This document shows, piece by piece, positions 43,203 to 51,470 of a stretch of DNA of 64,000 bases. How positions within the stretch are numbered: position 1 is the stretch's first letter; the number at the start of each line of letters is the position of its first letter. Below the pieces are notes generated by a model that did no database searches, had not been told where the DNA came from, and was given only the letters and a program-made list of their open reading frames with translations. Both the position numbers and the translations under genes were made by a program. This stretch comes from Chryseobacterium aahli (GTDB taxonomy: Bacteria > Bacteroidota > Bacteroidia > Flavobacteriales > Weeksellaceae), in assembly GCF_022699665.1 (NCBI RefSeq), contig NZ_JALDNB010000002.1:744001-808000 (forward strand), read 5' to 3'.

Positions 43203-44164
43203 TATTTAGACAATTTGACCTTTAGATTTTTAATCATGTCTTTAGACATTTCAGAAATTCCGAAATCGTAAGAAAGATTCCAATCTTTTTTGGCGATAGA
43301 ATCATCAATCGACGATGGCCAAGAATCTGCAATTGCTTGTCTGAAATCCGGTTTATAATCAATTTCAAATTCAGGAATTTCCTTCTTAATTTCAGCAGCC
43401 AGTTCTTTTGGAGTGAAAGACATTCCGCCCAAATTATATGATGAACGAACAGTTAAACTTTCTTTCGGAGCTTCCATTAATTTCAAAGTTGCGTTGATTG
43501 CATCATCCATATACAACATTGGCATTGCTGTATCTTCGGAAATAAAACTTGTATATTTCCCCTCTTCTACTGCTTCGTAAAAAATCTCAACAGCGTAATC
43601 AGTAGTCCCACCACCTGCGGGAGTTTTCCAAGAAATCAATCCAGGATATCTGATACTTCTTACGTCTACTCCATATTTATCAAAATAATATTCACACCAT
43701 TTTTCACCTGCCATTTTTGAAATTCCATACACTGTAGTCGGATTCAAAACAACATCCTGAGCAACATCATTTTTAGGAATTCCTTTTCCGAAAACAGCGA
43801 TTGAGCTAGGCCAGAAAATCTTTTGAAGCAAACCTTCTTTTGCCATTTCACAAAAATGAAGAAGCGGCTCAAGATTCAGTTTCCATGCAAAAATAGGCTG
43901 TTTTTCAGACGTTCCAGATAGAAGTGACGCCAAGTGATAAACGGTTGTAATTTCATAATCTTTAATTACTTGTTTTACCAATTGCGTGTTGGTCACATCC
44001 ATTCTTTCGTAATGACCGGCAGAAGTAAGCCCTTTTTGATATCTGTCTAGGCCTGAAGCCACCACATTATCTGCTCCGTGAATTTCTACAAGTCTGTTGG
44101 TAAGCTCGGTCCCGATTTGGCCCAAAGCTCCTGTAATCAATATTTTTTCCGTGAAGGACTCCAT
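43202..44164 (-). CDS. SDR-type L-threonine 3-dehydrogenase
   Basis: The 320-residue protein has the extended SDR pattern: ILITGALGQIGTELTNRL (NAD binding), VYHLASLLSG, FWPSSIAVFG, catalytic TTVYGISKMAGEKWCEYY (YxxxK) and RYPGLISWKTPAGGGTTDYAVEIF. The last segment is specific to the short-chain threonine dehydrogenases of Flavobacteriia rather than sugar epimerases. It converts threonine to 2-amino-3-ketobutyrate. No kbl gene is adjacent. A TATTTTTG box on the minus strand (44199-44192) precedes it. Confidence 0.88.
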   Translation of the reverse strand: MESFTEKILITGALGQIGTELTNRLVEIHGADNVVASGLDRYQKGLTSAGHYERMDVTNTQLVKQVIKDYEITTVYHLASLLSGTSEKQPIFAWKLNLEPLLHFCEMAKEGLLQKIFWPSSIAVFGKGIPKNDVAQDVVLNPTTVYGISKMAGEKWCEYYFDKYGVDVRSIRYPGLISWKTPAGGGTTDYAVEIFYEAVEEGKYTSFISEDTAMPMLYMDDAINATLKLMEAPKESLTVRSSYNLGGMSFTPKELAAEIKKEIPEFEIDYKPDFRQAIADSWPSSIDDSIAKKDWNLSYDFGISEMSKDMIKNLKVKLSK

Positions 44165-44191
44165 TTTTATTTATTATTAGATGAGTAAAAG

Positions 44192-44199
44192 CAAAAATA
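44192..44199 (-). promoter_or_regulatory. TATTTTTG box of the threonine dehydrogenase gene
   Basis: Minus-strand TATTTTTG ends 27 bases before the start codon at 44164; -33 element not clear. Confidence 0.4.
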
Positions 44200-44254
44200 A
44201 AGATTTTGAGTACTATAAGAAAACAAAATTGTAAATTCGGTTATAATATTTATC

Positions 44255-45940
44255 ATGAAAAAAATTTTATTAATCTTATTCATTGTCTCTCAATCAGTTT
44301 CGGCGCAGTTTACAGACATTAGCATAGTAAAAGAAGTAAAAGTCAAAAACAAAGGTGTTGTGGTCTCTGCGCATCCTCTGGCGAGTGAAGCCGGTGCAAA
44401 AATCATGAGAATGGGCGGAAATGCCTACGATGCGATTGTAGCGACACAATATGCTTTGGCTGTTGTTTATCCACAGGCTGGAAACATCGGCGGTGGTGGA
44501 TTTTTGGTTGGAGTAAAAAATAACGGAGAAAAATTCACTCTCGATTATCGTGAAACAGCTCCCAAAAAGGCTTCTCATAATATGTATTTAGATAAAAAAG
44601 GAAATGCCAATACAGATTTATCCCAAAATGGCAGATTGGCAGTAGGTGTTCCCGGAAGTGTTGCCGGATTTTTTGCTACTTTAAAACACTGCAAACTTCC
44701 GATGGAAAAACTGATTCAGCCTGCAATTGATTTAGCGGATAGAGGATTTGCCATTACTGATAGGGAAGCCAATTTATTAAATTCAAATAGAGAATATTTT
44801 CAAAAAAATAATCCGTCAACCACAGTTTTTTTTAAAAATAATCTCTGGAAATCAGGAGATTTACTCATTCAAAAAGAATTGTCAGAGACTTTAAAATTGA
44901 TTCAGAAATTAGGCTTAAAGGGTTTTTACGAAGGAAAAACTGCTGAACTTTTGGTTGCCGAAATGAAAAAAGGAAACGGAATTATCACCTTGGAAGATTT
45001 AAAAAACTACAAAGTAGCAGAAAGAAAAGCATTGGAATTTGATTATAAAGGAAATCAGATTATATCGATGCCATTACCCTCAAGCGGTGGAATTTTGTTA
45101 GCCCAAATGCTGAAAATGTCAGGTTATGAAAATTTAGAAAAATACCAGCACAACTCTAAAGAAGCAGTTCAAGTTATGGCTGAAGCCGAAAGAAGAGCTT
45201 TTGCAGACCGCGCAGAATATATGGGCGATCCGGATTTCATTAAGGATCAAACTTCATATTTAATTTCAGATGAATATTTGACGAATCGCTGGAAAAGTTT
45301 CAGTTTTAACAAGGCAACACCAAGTTCGGAGGTCGGAAAAATCATCAAACAGCCAAAAGAATCTACAGAAACCACTCATATTTCAGTGATTGATAAAGAT
45401 GGTAATGCAGCAGCAGTTACCACCACTTTAAACGGTTTGTACGGAAGTAAAGTAGTCGTTTCGGGAGCCGGATTTTTTCTAAACAACGAAATGGATGATT
45501 TCTCAGTAAAACCCGGAGTTCCGAATATGTTTGGAGCCGTTGGCGGTGAAGCCAATTCTATTCAACCAAATAAAAGGATGCTGTCATCAATGACTCCGAC
45601 AATTGTATTGAAAAACGGAAAACCGTACATGGTTGTTGGAACTCCCGGCGGAACAACGATTCCTACTTCTGTTTACCAATCGATTGTAAATGTAATTGAT
45701 TTTAAATTGAATGTAAATATGTCTGTCAATTCTCCTAAGTTTCATCATCAATGGCTTCCGGAAACTGTTGCTTTTGAGAAAAACTTTCCTGAAACTACGA
45801 TTATGGATTTAGAAAAACTAGGCTACAAAGCAGAAAGAGTCAATCAATTAGGAAGAACAGAAATAATTTTGATTGATGATAACGGAACAATCAATGCCGT
45901 GGCTGACGGACGTGGAGATGATTCTGTTGCGGTGGAATAA
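44255..45940 (+). CDS. ggt: Gamma-glutamyltransferase
   Basis: The 561-residue precursor has a signal peptide (ILLILFIVSQSVSAQ), the large-subunit segment GNAYDAIVATQYALAVVYPQAGNIGGGGF, DYRETAPKKA, and the autoprocessing site ESTETTHISVID with nucleophile T373, followed by AAAVTTTLNGLYGSKV and MSSMTPTIVL, GTPGGTTIPTSV. It cleaves glutathione and other gamma-glutamyl compounds in the periplasm or outside. Length is typical. Monocistronic by spacing. Confidence 0.95.
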   Translation: MKKILLILFIVSQSVSAQFTDISIVKEVKVKNKGVVVSAHPLASEAGAKIMRMGGNAYDAIVATQYALAVVYPQAGNIGGGGFLVGVKNNGEKFTLDYRETAPKKASHNMYLDKKGNANTDLSQNGRLAVGVPGSVAGFFATLKHCKLPMEKLIQPAIDLADRGFAITDREANLLNSNREYFQKNNPSTTVFFKNNLWKSGDLLIQKELSETLKLIQKLGLKGFYEGKTAELLVAEMKKGNGIITLEDLKNYKVAERKALEFDYKGNQIISMPLPSSGGILLAQMLKMSGYENLEKYQHNSKEAVQVMAEAERRAFADRAEYMGDPDFIKDQTSYLISDEYLTNRWKSFSFNKATPSSEVGKIIKQPKESTETTHISVIDKDGNAAAVTTTLNGLYGSKVVVSGAGFFLNNEMDDFSVKPGVPNMFGAVGGEANSIQPNKRMLSSMTPTIVLKNGKPYMVVGTPGGTTIPTSVYQSIVNVIDFKLNVNMSVNSPKFHHQWLPETVAFEKNFPETTIMDLEKLGYKAERVNQLGRTEIILIDDNGTINAVADGRGDDSVAVE

Positions 45941-46049
45941 TTTCGAATAATATTTAACCCTCAACATTAGCTAACAACAAACTTTTCTCAAAAGCATAAA
46001 TCTTAATAGTTATTTTCTTACTTTTCAACCAGAATTAAACATATTTCTT

Positions 46050-47330
46050 GTGAGAGCAAAAAAAATCTATCAGCAACTTTACTTTCAGGTGATTGTTGCT
46101 ATTATTGCAGGAATTCTTTTAGGTAAATTTTATCCAGAATTGGGTGAAAAAATGAAACCTTTGGGTGACGGATTTATCAAACTTGTCAAAATGATTATTG
46201 CTCCCGTGATTTTCATCACATTGACTTTGGGAATTGCTCACATGACCGATTTGAAAAAAGTGGGAAGAATTGCAGTGAAAGCAATGATTTACTTTTTCAC
46301 ATTCTCCACTTTGGCTTTAATTATCGGATTAATTGTCGGAAACCTTTTACAGCCAGGTTCTGGATTGAATATTGATCCTGCAAGTCTGTCCGGTGACGTT
46401 TCACAATATCAGCAGAAAGCTCATGATACCACGCTGATAGGATTTATGATGAATATCATTCCGGAAACGCTTTTCAGTCCGCTGGTTGGTGACAATATCC
46501 TTCAGGTTTTGTTGGTTGCCATTCTGATGGGAGTTGCGTTGGTTTTAACCAAAGAAAAAAGCCAAAAAGTGACAGATTTTCTTCAAGATTTGGCAACACC
46601 GGTTTTTAAAATTGTACACATGTTGATGAAACTGGCTCCCATTGGGGCTTTTGGGGCGATGGCATTTACAATAGGAAAGTACGGTCTGGCATCAGTTTTA
46701 AATTTAATTTTCCTTGTCGGCACTTTTTACATTACCTCTATTTTATTTGTGGTTTTGGTTTTAGGTTCTGTTGCTTGGTATAACGGTTTTAGCATTTTTA
46801 AATTGATGTATTACCTGAAAGAAGAACTTCTTTTGGTTTTGGGTACAAGTTCTTCAGAATCTGCACTGCCGGGAATCATGGACAAACTTCAGAAAGCAGG
46901 TTGTTCTAAAGCAATTGTAGGCTTAGTGGTTCCCACAGGATATTCTTTCAATCTTGACGGAACCAATATTTATATGACTTTAGCATCCTTATTTATTGCC
47001 CAAGCTTTGAATATAGATCTTTCACTGGAAAAGCAATTAATGCTTCTATTAGTCGCAATGCTCAGTTCTAAAGGTGCTGCTGGCGTTACCGGAGCCGGAT
47101 TTGTAACTTTAGCAGCGACCTTAGCAGTAGTTCCCGAAATTCCGATTGCAGGAATGACTTTGATTTTGGGAATTGATAAATTTATGAGTGAATGCCGTGC
47201 GTTGACAAACGTCGTTGGAAATTCTGTAGCAACCGTGGTAGTGGCCAATTGGGAAAAACAGCTCGACAAAGAACAATTGCAATACTGCCTCAATAATCCT
47301 AATAAAATAGAGGAAAAGTTGGAAGTTTAA
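46050..47330 (+). CDS. Dicarboxylate/amino acid:cation symporter (DAACS, GltP/DctA type)
   Basis: The 426-residue protein begins at GTG 46050 (no upstream ATG gives a better start) and has the DAACS signature: [40 protein letters not shown] (serine-rich loop), [20 protein letters not shown] and [35 protein letters not shown]. It imports C4-dicarboxylates or glutamate/aspartate with protons or sodium; DctA-like and GltP-like cannot be told apart here. It has no adjacent sensor genes. Confidence 0.93.
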   Translation: MRAKKIYQQLYFQVIVAIIAGILLGKFYPELGEKMKPLGDGFIKLVKMIIAPVIFITLTLGIAHMTDLKKVGRIAVKAMIYFFTFSTLALIIGLIVGNLLQPGSGLNIDPASLSGDVSQYQQKAHDTTLIGFMMNIIPETLFSPLVGDNILQVLLVAILMGVALVLTKEKSQKVTDFLQDLATPVFKIVHMLMKLAPIGAFGAMAFTIGKYGLASVLNLIFLVGTFYITSILFVVLVLGSVAWYNGFSIFKLMYYLKEELLLVLGTSSSESALPGIMDKLQKAGCSKAIVGLVVPTGYSFNLDGTNIYMTLASLFIAQALNIDLSLEKQLMLLLVAMLSSKGAAGVTGAGFVTLAATLAVVPEIPIAGMTLILGIDKFMSECRALTNVVGNSVATVVVANWEKQLDKEQLQYCLNNPNKIEEKLEV

Positions 47331-47429
47331 TTCCTCATTTGAATCACCGAAAACAGTTATTTTTCTAAATTTTAAATATTTTTTTTAAAACCTGTGATTC
47401 AAAACTTAGGATTTTAAAATAAGTTTTCT

Positions 47430-47437
47430 TAAATTTG
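47430..47437 (+). promoter_or_regulatory. TAAATTTG box in front of a short terminated unit
   Basis: The box lies about 100 bases after the symporter stop and 54 bases before a strong terminator, with no open frame between. Confidence 0.4.
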
Positions 47438-47440
47438 CAG

Positions 47441-47517
47441 TACATTATCATTGAATAATGGTAATTTTTTTTTCATCATTTGTGTTTTTAAGCCTTCTTC
47501 ATTGAAGGCTTTTTTTG
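47441..47517 (+). ncRNA. Candidate small RNA with own promoter and terminator
   Basis: Between the box at 47430-47437 and a T-run ending near 47517 lie two hairpins: CATTAT/ATAATG (47443-47460) and the terminator AGCCTTC/GAAGGCT (47491-47510) followed by seven T. No credible protein fits. It may instead be just the 3' end and terminator of the symporter mRNA. Confidence 0.35.
47491..47517 (+). terminator. Strong intrinsic terminator
   Basis: AGCCTTC (47491-47497), six-base loop, GAAGGCT (47504-47510), seven T. About 160 bases past the symporter stop. Confidence 0.85.
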
Positions 47518-47609
47518 TTCTCTCTTATTATCTTTCATCATCTTAAATTATTACAGTATAATTAATTTAAGATGTAAACTTAAAGAAATCATTCATTTAC
47601 CCAGAAAAT

Positions 47610-47703
47610 CCCTAGCCTCGATTGCAACGGCATCCTTTTCTTTTGCTGCTGGTAAAAGCGAAGGCGAAAGAAAAGATACAGTGAAAAGCGAGATTAAGCT
47701 CCT
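47610..47703. repeat. Dispersed intergenic repeat (CCTAGCC...AAGCTCC type)
   Basis: The segment runs from CCTAGCCTCGATTGCAACGG to GCGAGATTAAGCTCC with imperfect inverse parts (GCATCCTTTTCTTTTGC facing AAAAGATACAGTGAAAAGC). I know this pattern as a recurrent intergenic element of Chryseobacterium-like genomes; a related unit lies at 62452-62530. The rest of the gap 47331-47728 has nothing else besides the candidate small RNA. Confidence 0.55.
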
Positions 47704-47728
47704 AAAAACAATCGCGTTTATGATAAGT

Positions 47729-48580
47729 TTAAACTAAAATAGTAAGACTGGAAGGCTGTACCTTGATATGGATGGGAGATTTTATTTTATTGAATTCACC
47801 ATCGAGATGCCAATTTTTGGTATTGACTTTAAATTCGACTTCTGAAACCGGCAGATACGTGATGTAATCATCTTCTTTCAGCTTTTTGGTAAACATTCTG
47901 AATGCAAAAAGCGCAGAATACGTCAGCGGAAATTTTTTCACCAACACCATATCAACCAAACCGTCACTTTTACTCGCCATCGGAGCGATGTAAGCATTAT
48001 TCCCGAACTGACGTGTGTTTGCAATGTTGACCATCAAATACTTCCCGTTATATTGATGGTATTTTTCATCAAGAAATTTCAGTTTGATAGGCTTGTAATT
48101 GAAAAATGTTTTAAGCGAAACTTTGATGTAATTTTTGAAACCACGGTCGGTTTTTTCAAATTCTTTGACCACTTTCCCGTCAAATCCGGTTCCTGAAACA
48201 TTGATGGAAAGCCGATCATTAACAGTAAACGTGTCAATCTTTCTGGATTTTTTTTGTTTTAATTTTTCCAACAGTTCATCTAAATTTTTGCTGAACTGCG
48301 TTTCATTAGAAAAACCATTTCCCGATCCTGCCGGAAAAATTGCTAAAATTTTATCGGTATTAATCAAATTTTTGGCAACCGTAGAAATTGTACCGTCACC
48401 TCCAATCGCCACGAAAATATCCGTATCCGAAAAATGTTTCTGAATAAATTCTTCCGTTCCCGGAATAGATTCTGAAATGTAATATAAAGGATTTTCGACT
48501 TTCCTCTTCAGCTCATTGAGAAATGGCTGATAATTCTTTTTCGCCGAAAAAGGATTGATGATAAAAGCTACTTTTTCCAT
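47729..48580 (-). CDS. YegS/DagK-type lipid kinase
   Basis: From MEKVAFIINPFSAKK at 48580 the protein has 283 residues. It carries the diacylglycerol kinase catalytic motif FVAIGGDGTISTVAKNL, AIFPAGSGNGFSNE, SGTGFDGKVVKEF and the C-terminal LVDMVLVKKFPL, WHLDGE pattern. A 13-codon longer frame from 48619 would begin inside the terminator of the upstream gene and is rejected. It phosphorylates diacylglycerol or a related lipid at the membrane. Confidence 0.88.
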   Translation of the reverse strand: MEKVAFIINPFSAKKNYQPFLNELKRKVENPLYYISESIPGTEEFIQKHFSDTDIFVAIGGDGTISTVAKNLINTDKILAIFPAGSGNGFSNETQFSKNLDELLEKLKQKKSRKIDTFTVNDRLSINVSGTGFDGKVVKEFEKTDRGFKNYIKVSLKTFFNYKPIKLKFLDEKYHQYNGKYLMVNIANTRQFGNNAYIAPMASKSDGLVDMVLVKKFPLTYSALFAFRMFTKKLKEDDYITYLPVSEVEFKVNTKNWHLDGEFNKIKSPIHIKVQPSSLTILV

Positions 48581-48596
48581 TGCCACAAAAGTAAAA

Positions 48597-48620
48597 AATG
48601 CTTCCTGATTTGGAAGCATT
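48597..48620 (-). terminator. Terminator of the DUF3298 gene
   Basis: AATGCTTCC (48597-48605) pairs with GGAAGCATT (48612-48620); on the minus strand six T follow. It separates the lipoprotein gene from the lipid kinase gene. Confidence 0.88.
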
Positions 48621-48624
48621 AATG

Positions 48625-49452
48625 TTAGTTAATTTTTATTCTCTTTTTAAATTCAGGATTTATTGTTCCTTTCAGCTCTTCCCAAGATACAGGAATCACA
48701 ATATCACCGGCTGCAAAAGCGGCAATTTCGTAAGGACTGTAATGAAAATAAAGATTTTTGTCATCAAAATAAAAATCTTTGTTGGCAGGGATGACATCAA
48801 CCAAAAGCATCTCAGAATTATTAACTGCCCCATTAGAATCTGTTGTTCCGCTAGGAAGTTTATCAATATTTTTCATTAAAAGCTCTGATAATCTGGCCTG
48901 CGGCATTGTCGTAACATCTTTTAAATCTAGTTTTTTATTATTTTTCAAATCAAAAACTCGTGCAGCAAAAGAATAATTTCCGTGCGCGCCGCCTTCGTAA
49001 GATGTAAACAGATACTCGATTTGAAGAAAATCGTCAGTCTGAGAAAGAAGTTTCATAAAAGACCCCGCTTCCCAAGTCTGCTTGTATTGAATATCAGCAA
49101 TCCATTCGCTGCTTTTTTCTTTTGTCGATGAGAAAAATTCAGTTTTATCTTTATCTAAAAAACTCTGCAATCCGTTTTTGGAAAAATCTGTAATCCCTTT
49201 TTTATGATAATAAATGCTGTCTAGAAGCGCTTTGTCTTTCAGTGTAGGAAATACCAACATTTTTGAAGCATAATTCACAGAAAGCTTATCATTAATTTTC
49301 ATAGAATCATTTACTTTAATAGAATCTACAGTGAATTTTTCGGGTGTCTTGACTTCTGTAATATTTGTTTTTGCTGTTTGAGAATCATTCTTTTTACAAG
49401 ATGCTAGAGCAAATACCGCAGAAATAGTAAAAATAGCAATGGTGTTTTTCAT
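48625..49452 (-). CDS. DUF3298/RsiV-like lipoprotein
   Basis: The 275-residue protein has a lipoprotein signal (IAIFTISAVFALASC, Cys at about residue 19) and a C-terminal domain of the DUF4163/DUF3298 type: TSYEGGAHGNYSFAARVFDL followed by a strand KLDLKDVTT and FYFDDKNLYFHYSPYEIAAFAAG. The same pair of domains forms the lysozyme-binding part of RsiV and the PdaC accessory domain. It would sit on a membrane facing the periplasm. Role unknown; lysozyme or peptidoglycan binding is only a family-based idea. Confidence 0.82.
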   Translation of the reverse strand: MKNTIAIFTISAVFALASCKKNDSQTAKTNITEVKTPEKFTVDSIKVNDSMKINDKLSVNYASKMLVFPTLKDKALLDSIYYHKKGITDFSKNGLQSFLDKDKTEFFSSTKEKSSEWIADIQYKQTWEAGSFMKLLSQTDDFLQIEYLFTSYEGGAHGNYSFAARVFDLKNNKKLDLKDVTTMPQARLSELLMKNIDKLPSGTTDSNGAVNNSEMLLVDVIPANKDFYFDDKNLYFHYSPYEIAAFAAGDIVIPVSWEELKGTINPEFKKRIKIN

Positions 49453-49478
49453 AAATTATTATTTCGTGTAGCAATGCA

Positions 49479-49505
49479 AAAACCATTCAAAAGATGAATG
49501 GTTTT
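49479..49505 (-). terminator. Terminator of the DUF3857 pair
   Basis: AAAACCATTCA (49479-49489) pairs with TGAATGGTTTT (49495-49505); T-rich on the minus strand. Confidence 0.85.
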
Positions 49506-49531
49506 CGTTTTTATTTGATATTTGCTCAATT

Positions 49532-51469
49532 TTATTTTTTAATCAGGCTCATCACTTGGTTTTCACTGTCTGAAATTACTTTCCAGATCTGCTTGAAAGC
49601 GGGATAATATTCTTTAGGATAATCTGCGCTTGCAATTTTATATTCTGAAATTGTGACAATTTTGTTTTCTTTCTTTTCTATAGTGTAAGAATAGCTGATT
49701 TCTTTATCTTCAGTCACAATTTTTTTGCTCTTTGGTAAATCAGCAACCTCATACCCTTCCGGGATTTCAATTTCAACAATTTTTGTCTTACTAATTGGTG
49801 AGATAAAATCAATCATGTATTTTCTTTCTTCCTGCTGATCAAAATCATTAGTTGTCTGGTGCAAAAATAAAAGCGGGTTGATGATTTTTCTTTTGCCTAA
49901 ATTATCAATCATATTATTTGAGGTAAAACTCATGGTCGATCTGAACTCTCCGCCTTCTAAAACTCTTGAATTGATATTATCAAAATCAACCGAAAAATTT
50001 TCCTTGTACTGTTTTTTATATTTATCAGGGTTTTCATCAAAACTTTCTTTTGCATTAAGAGCCAACAAACCTTCATCTTGATCCTGATATTGACCTGTTA
50101 CAGTACCGTCAGGATTTATTTTCGCCTTAGTTGTATGACTATTATAACTTTCTTTAATATTATTCAATGAAATAATTTCTGCTTTTTCATCTCTTAACAA
50201 AAGTCCATTGCTATTCCAAACTCTGCCAGGAAGAATTCCTTCTTTAGACTGTTTTGAAGTGGCATCAAAAAGATAAATATTTTTGTTGATTTCTGCAGCG
50301 ACAATCACATAATTGAAGTTTCCAACATTAGGAAAGGTAAGATTTACATGACCATTTCTGATCGTTGATATTAAAATAGGATACGTTTTTAAACCTGCAC
50401 TTCTCATTAAGTTGATTAACATCAAATTAAGATCACCAGTATTTCCTGTTTTTGTTTTTGCAAGTTCTTTTATTCCTGTTTCTGCATAAAAACCATTGGT
50501 CTCGTTCCAAGTATAAGAATTTTTAACAAAATCAAAAATAGCATTTGCTTTCTTCATTTCATCTTTTTCCTCGGAAATAGTTTTCGGAAGTATATCTTTT
50601 ACCAATCTGTCTTTTTTGTATTGAACACCGAAATCTTCATGATCCCAAAGCGTTTTCCTGATATCTTCCCAAGTTGACGTATAAGTTTTTAGACCATTGT
50701 TAAAAAACGTAGAATGAAGCTCTGCTCTTAATTTCGTTCTGTAATTATCATTGTTTTTCACAAACTTTTCCGTTTTAAATGCTTTCACGTTTTCATAAGC
50801 AAATCTGTATGTTTTAGTATCTATGCCATATAAAAACTCATCTCCTATTCTTTGGTGTTTTGGAGCAAGACTTCCTGTAAAATCTACGTTGTAAGACATA
50901 TTTGTTGGTGAATCTAATACATACTCTGTATACAAAGATGGTGTATCTAATTCAATATAAATCAACGGAATTTCATATATAAAAGGTGATAAAACCTCAT
51001 ATTGATACTCAATCACAGAACCATTTTTGATGTTTGGAAAAGCAAATTTATTTACCGTAACATATTTGTTTTCTTTTGACTTAAATTTTGAGCTTTTATC
51101 AACTTTAGTTTCTGCAATTTTATCATTTTCAAGATTGTAGACATACGCTTTTAAAGAATTCAAAGTCTCGCGACTTCCCCCACTGTTCTCTTGCAAAGGG
51201 ATATCAAGATTCAACCAATCTTCAGATTTATCTTTGTCGTAAACCTTTACTCTGTATGCATATTTTTTAATTAATTGTCCATTGTAAGGATCTACACGAT
51301 AGTGGATTGAGCGGTAAAGAATTTCTGTTGGAGCTTTTTCATCAATGCTAGATTTTGTTTTTTTTAAATCTTCAATCGTGAATTTTGGCATTTTAAGGAA
51401 TTCATGCTTTTGTGCGATAAACGTTATGTTCATAGCGCTTACACAAAAAATTAGAACAAGTTTTTTCAT
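49532..51469 (-). CDS. DUF3857/transglutaminase-like exported protein, catalytic residues replaced
   Basis: The 645-residue protein has a signal peptide (LVLIFCVSAMNITFIAQ), an N-terminal DUF3857 beta domain (RSIHYRVDPYNGQLIKKYAYRVKVYD) and a transglutaminase-like core. At the place of the catalytic Cys it has KTGNTGDLNLML (T344), and NFNYVIV puts Tyr (Y387) at the His position; the Asp of LFDATSK (D402) is kept. It is therefore unlikely to be a cysteine enzyme. Its upstream neighbour, one base away, is a paralogue that keeps the Cys and His. Exported, role unknown. Confidence 0.85.
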   Translation of the reverse strand: MKKLVLIFCVSAMNITFIAQKHEFLKMPKFTIEDLKKTKSSIDEKAPTEILYRSIHYRVDPYNGQLIKKYAYRVKVYDKDKSEDWLNLDIPLQENSGGSRETLNSLKAYVYNLENDKIAETKVDKSSKFKSKENKYVTVNKFAFPNIKNGSVIEYQYEVLSPFIYEIPLIYIELDTPSLYTEYVLDSPTNMSYNVDFTGSLAPKHQRIGDEFLYGIDTKTYRFAYENVKAFKTEKFVKNNDNYRTKLRAELHSTFFNNGLKTYTSTWEDIRKTLWDHEDFGVQYKKDRLVKDILPKTISEEKDEMKKANAIFDFVKNSYTWNETNGFYAETGIKELAKTKTGNTGDLNLMLINLMRSAGLKTYPILISTIRNGHVNLTFPNVGNFNYVIVAAEINKNIYLFDATSKQSKEGILPGRVWNSNGLLLRDEKAEIISLNNIKESYNSHTTKAKINPDGTVTGQYQDQDEGLLALNAKESFDENPDKYKKQYKENFSVDFDNINSRVLEGGEFRSTMSFTSNNMIDNLGKRKIINPLLFLHQTTNDFDQQEERKYMIDFISPISKTKIVEIEIPEGYEVADLPKSKKIVTEDKEISYSYTIEKKENKIVTISEYKIASADYPKEYYPAFKQIWKVISDSENQVMSLIKK

Positions 51470-51470
51470 C

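Noticed and set aside
48581..48619. Longer start of the lipid kinase
   Set aside because: The extra codons lie in the terminator hairpin of the upstream gene, and the family's N-terminus begins at MEKVAFIINP.
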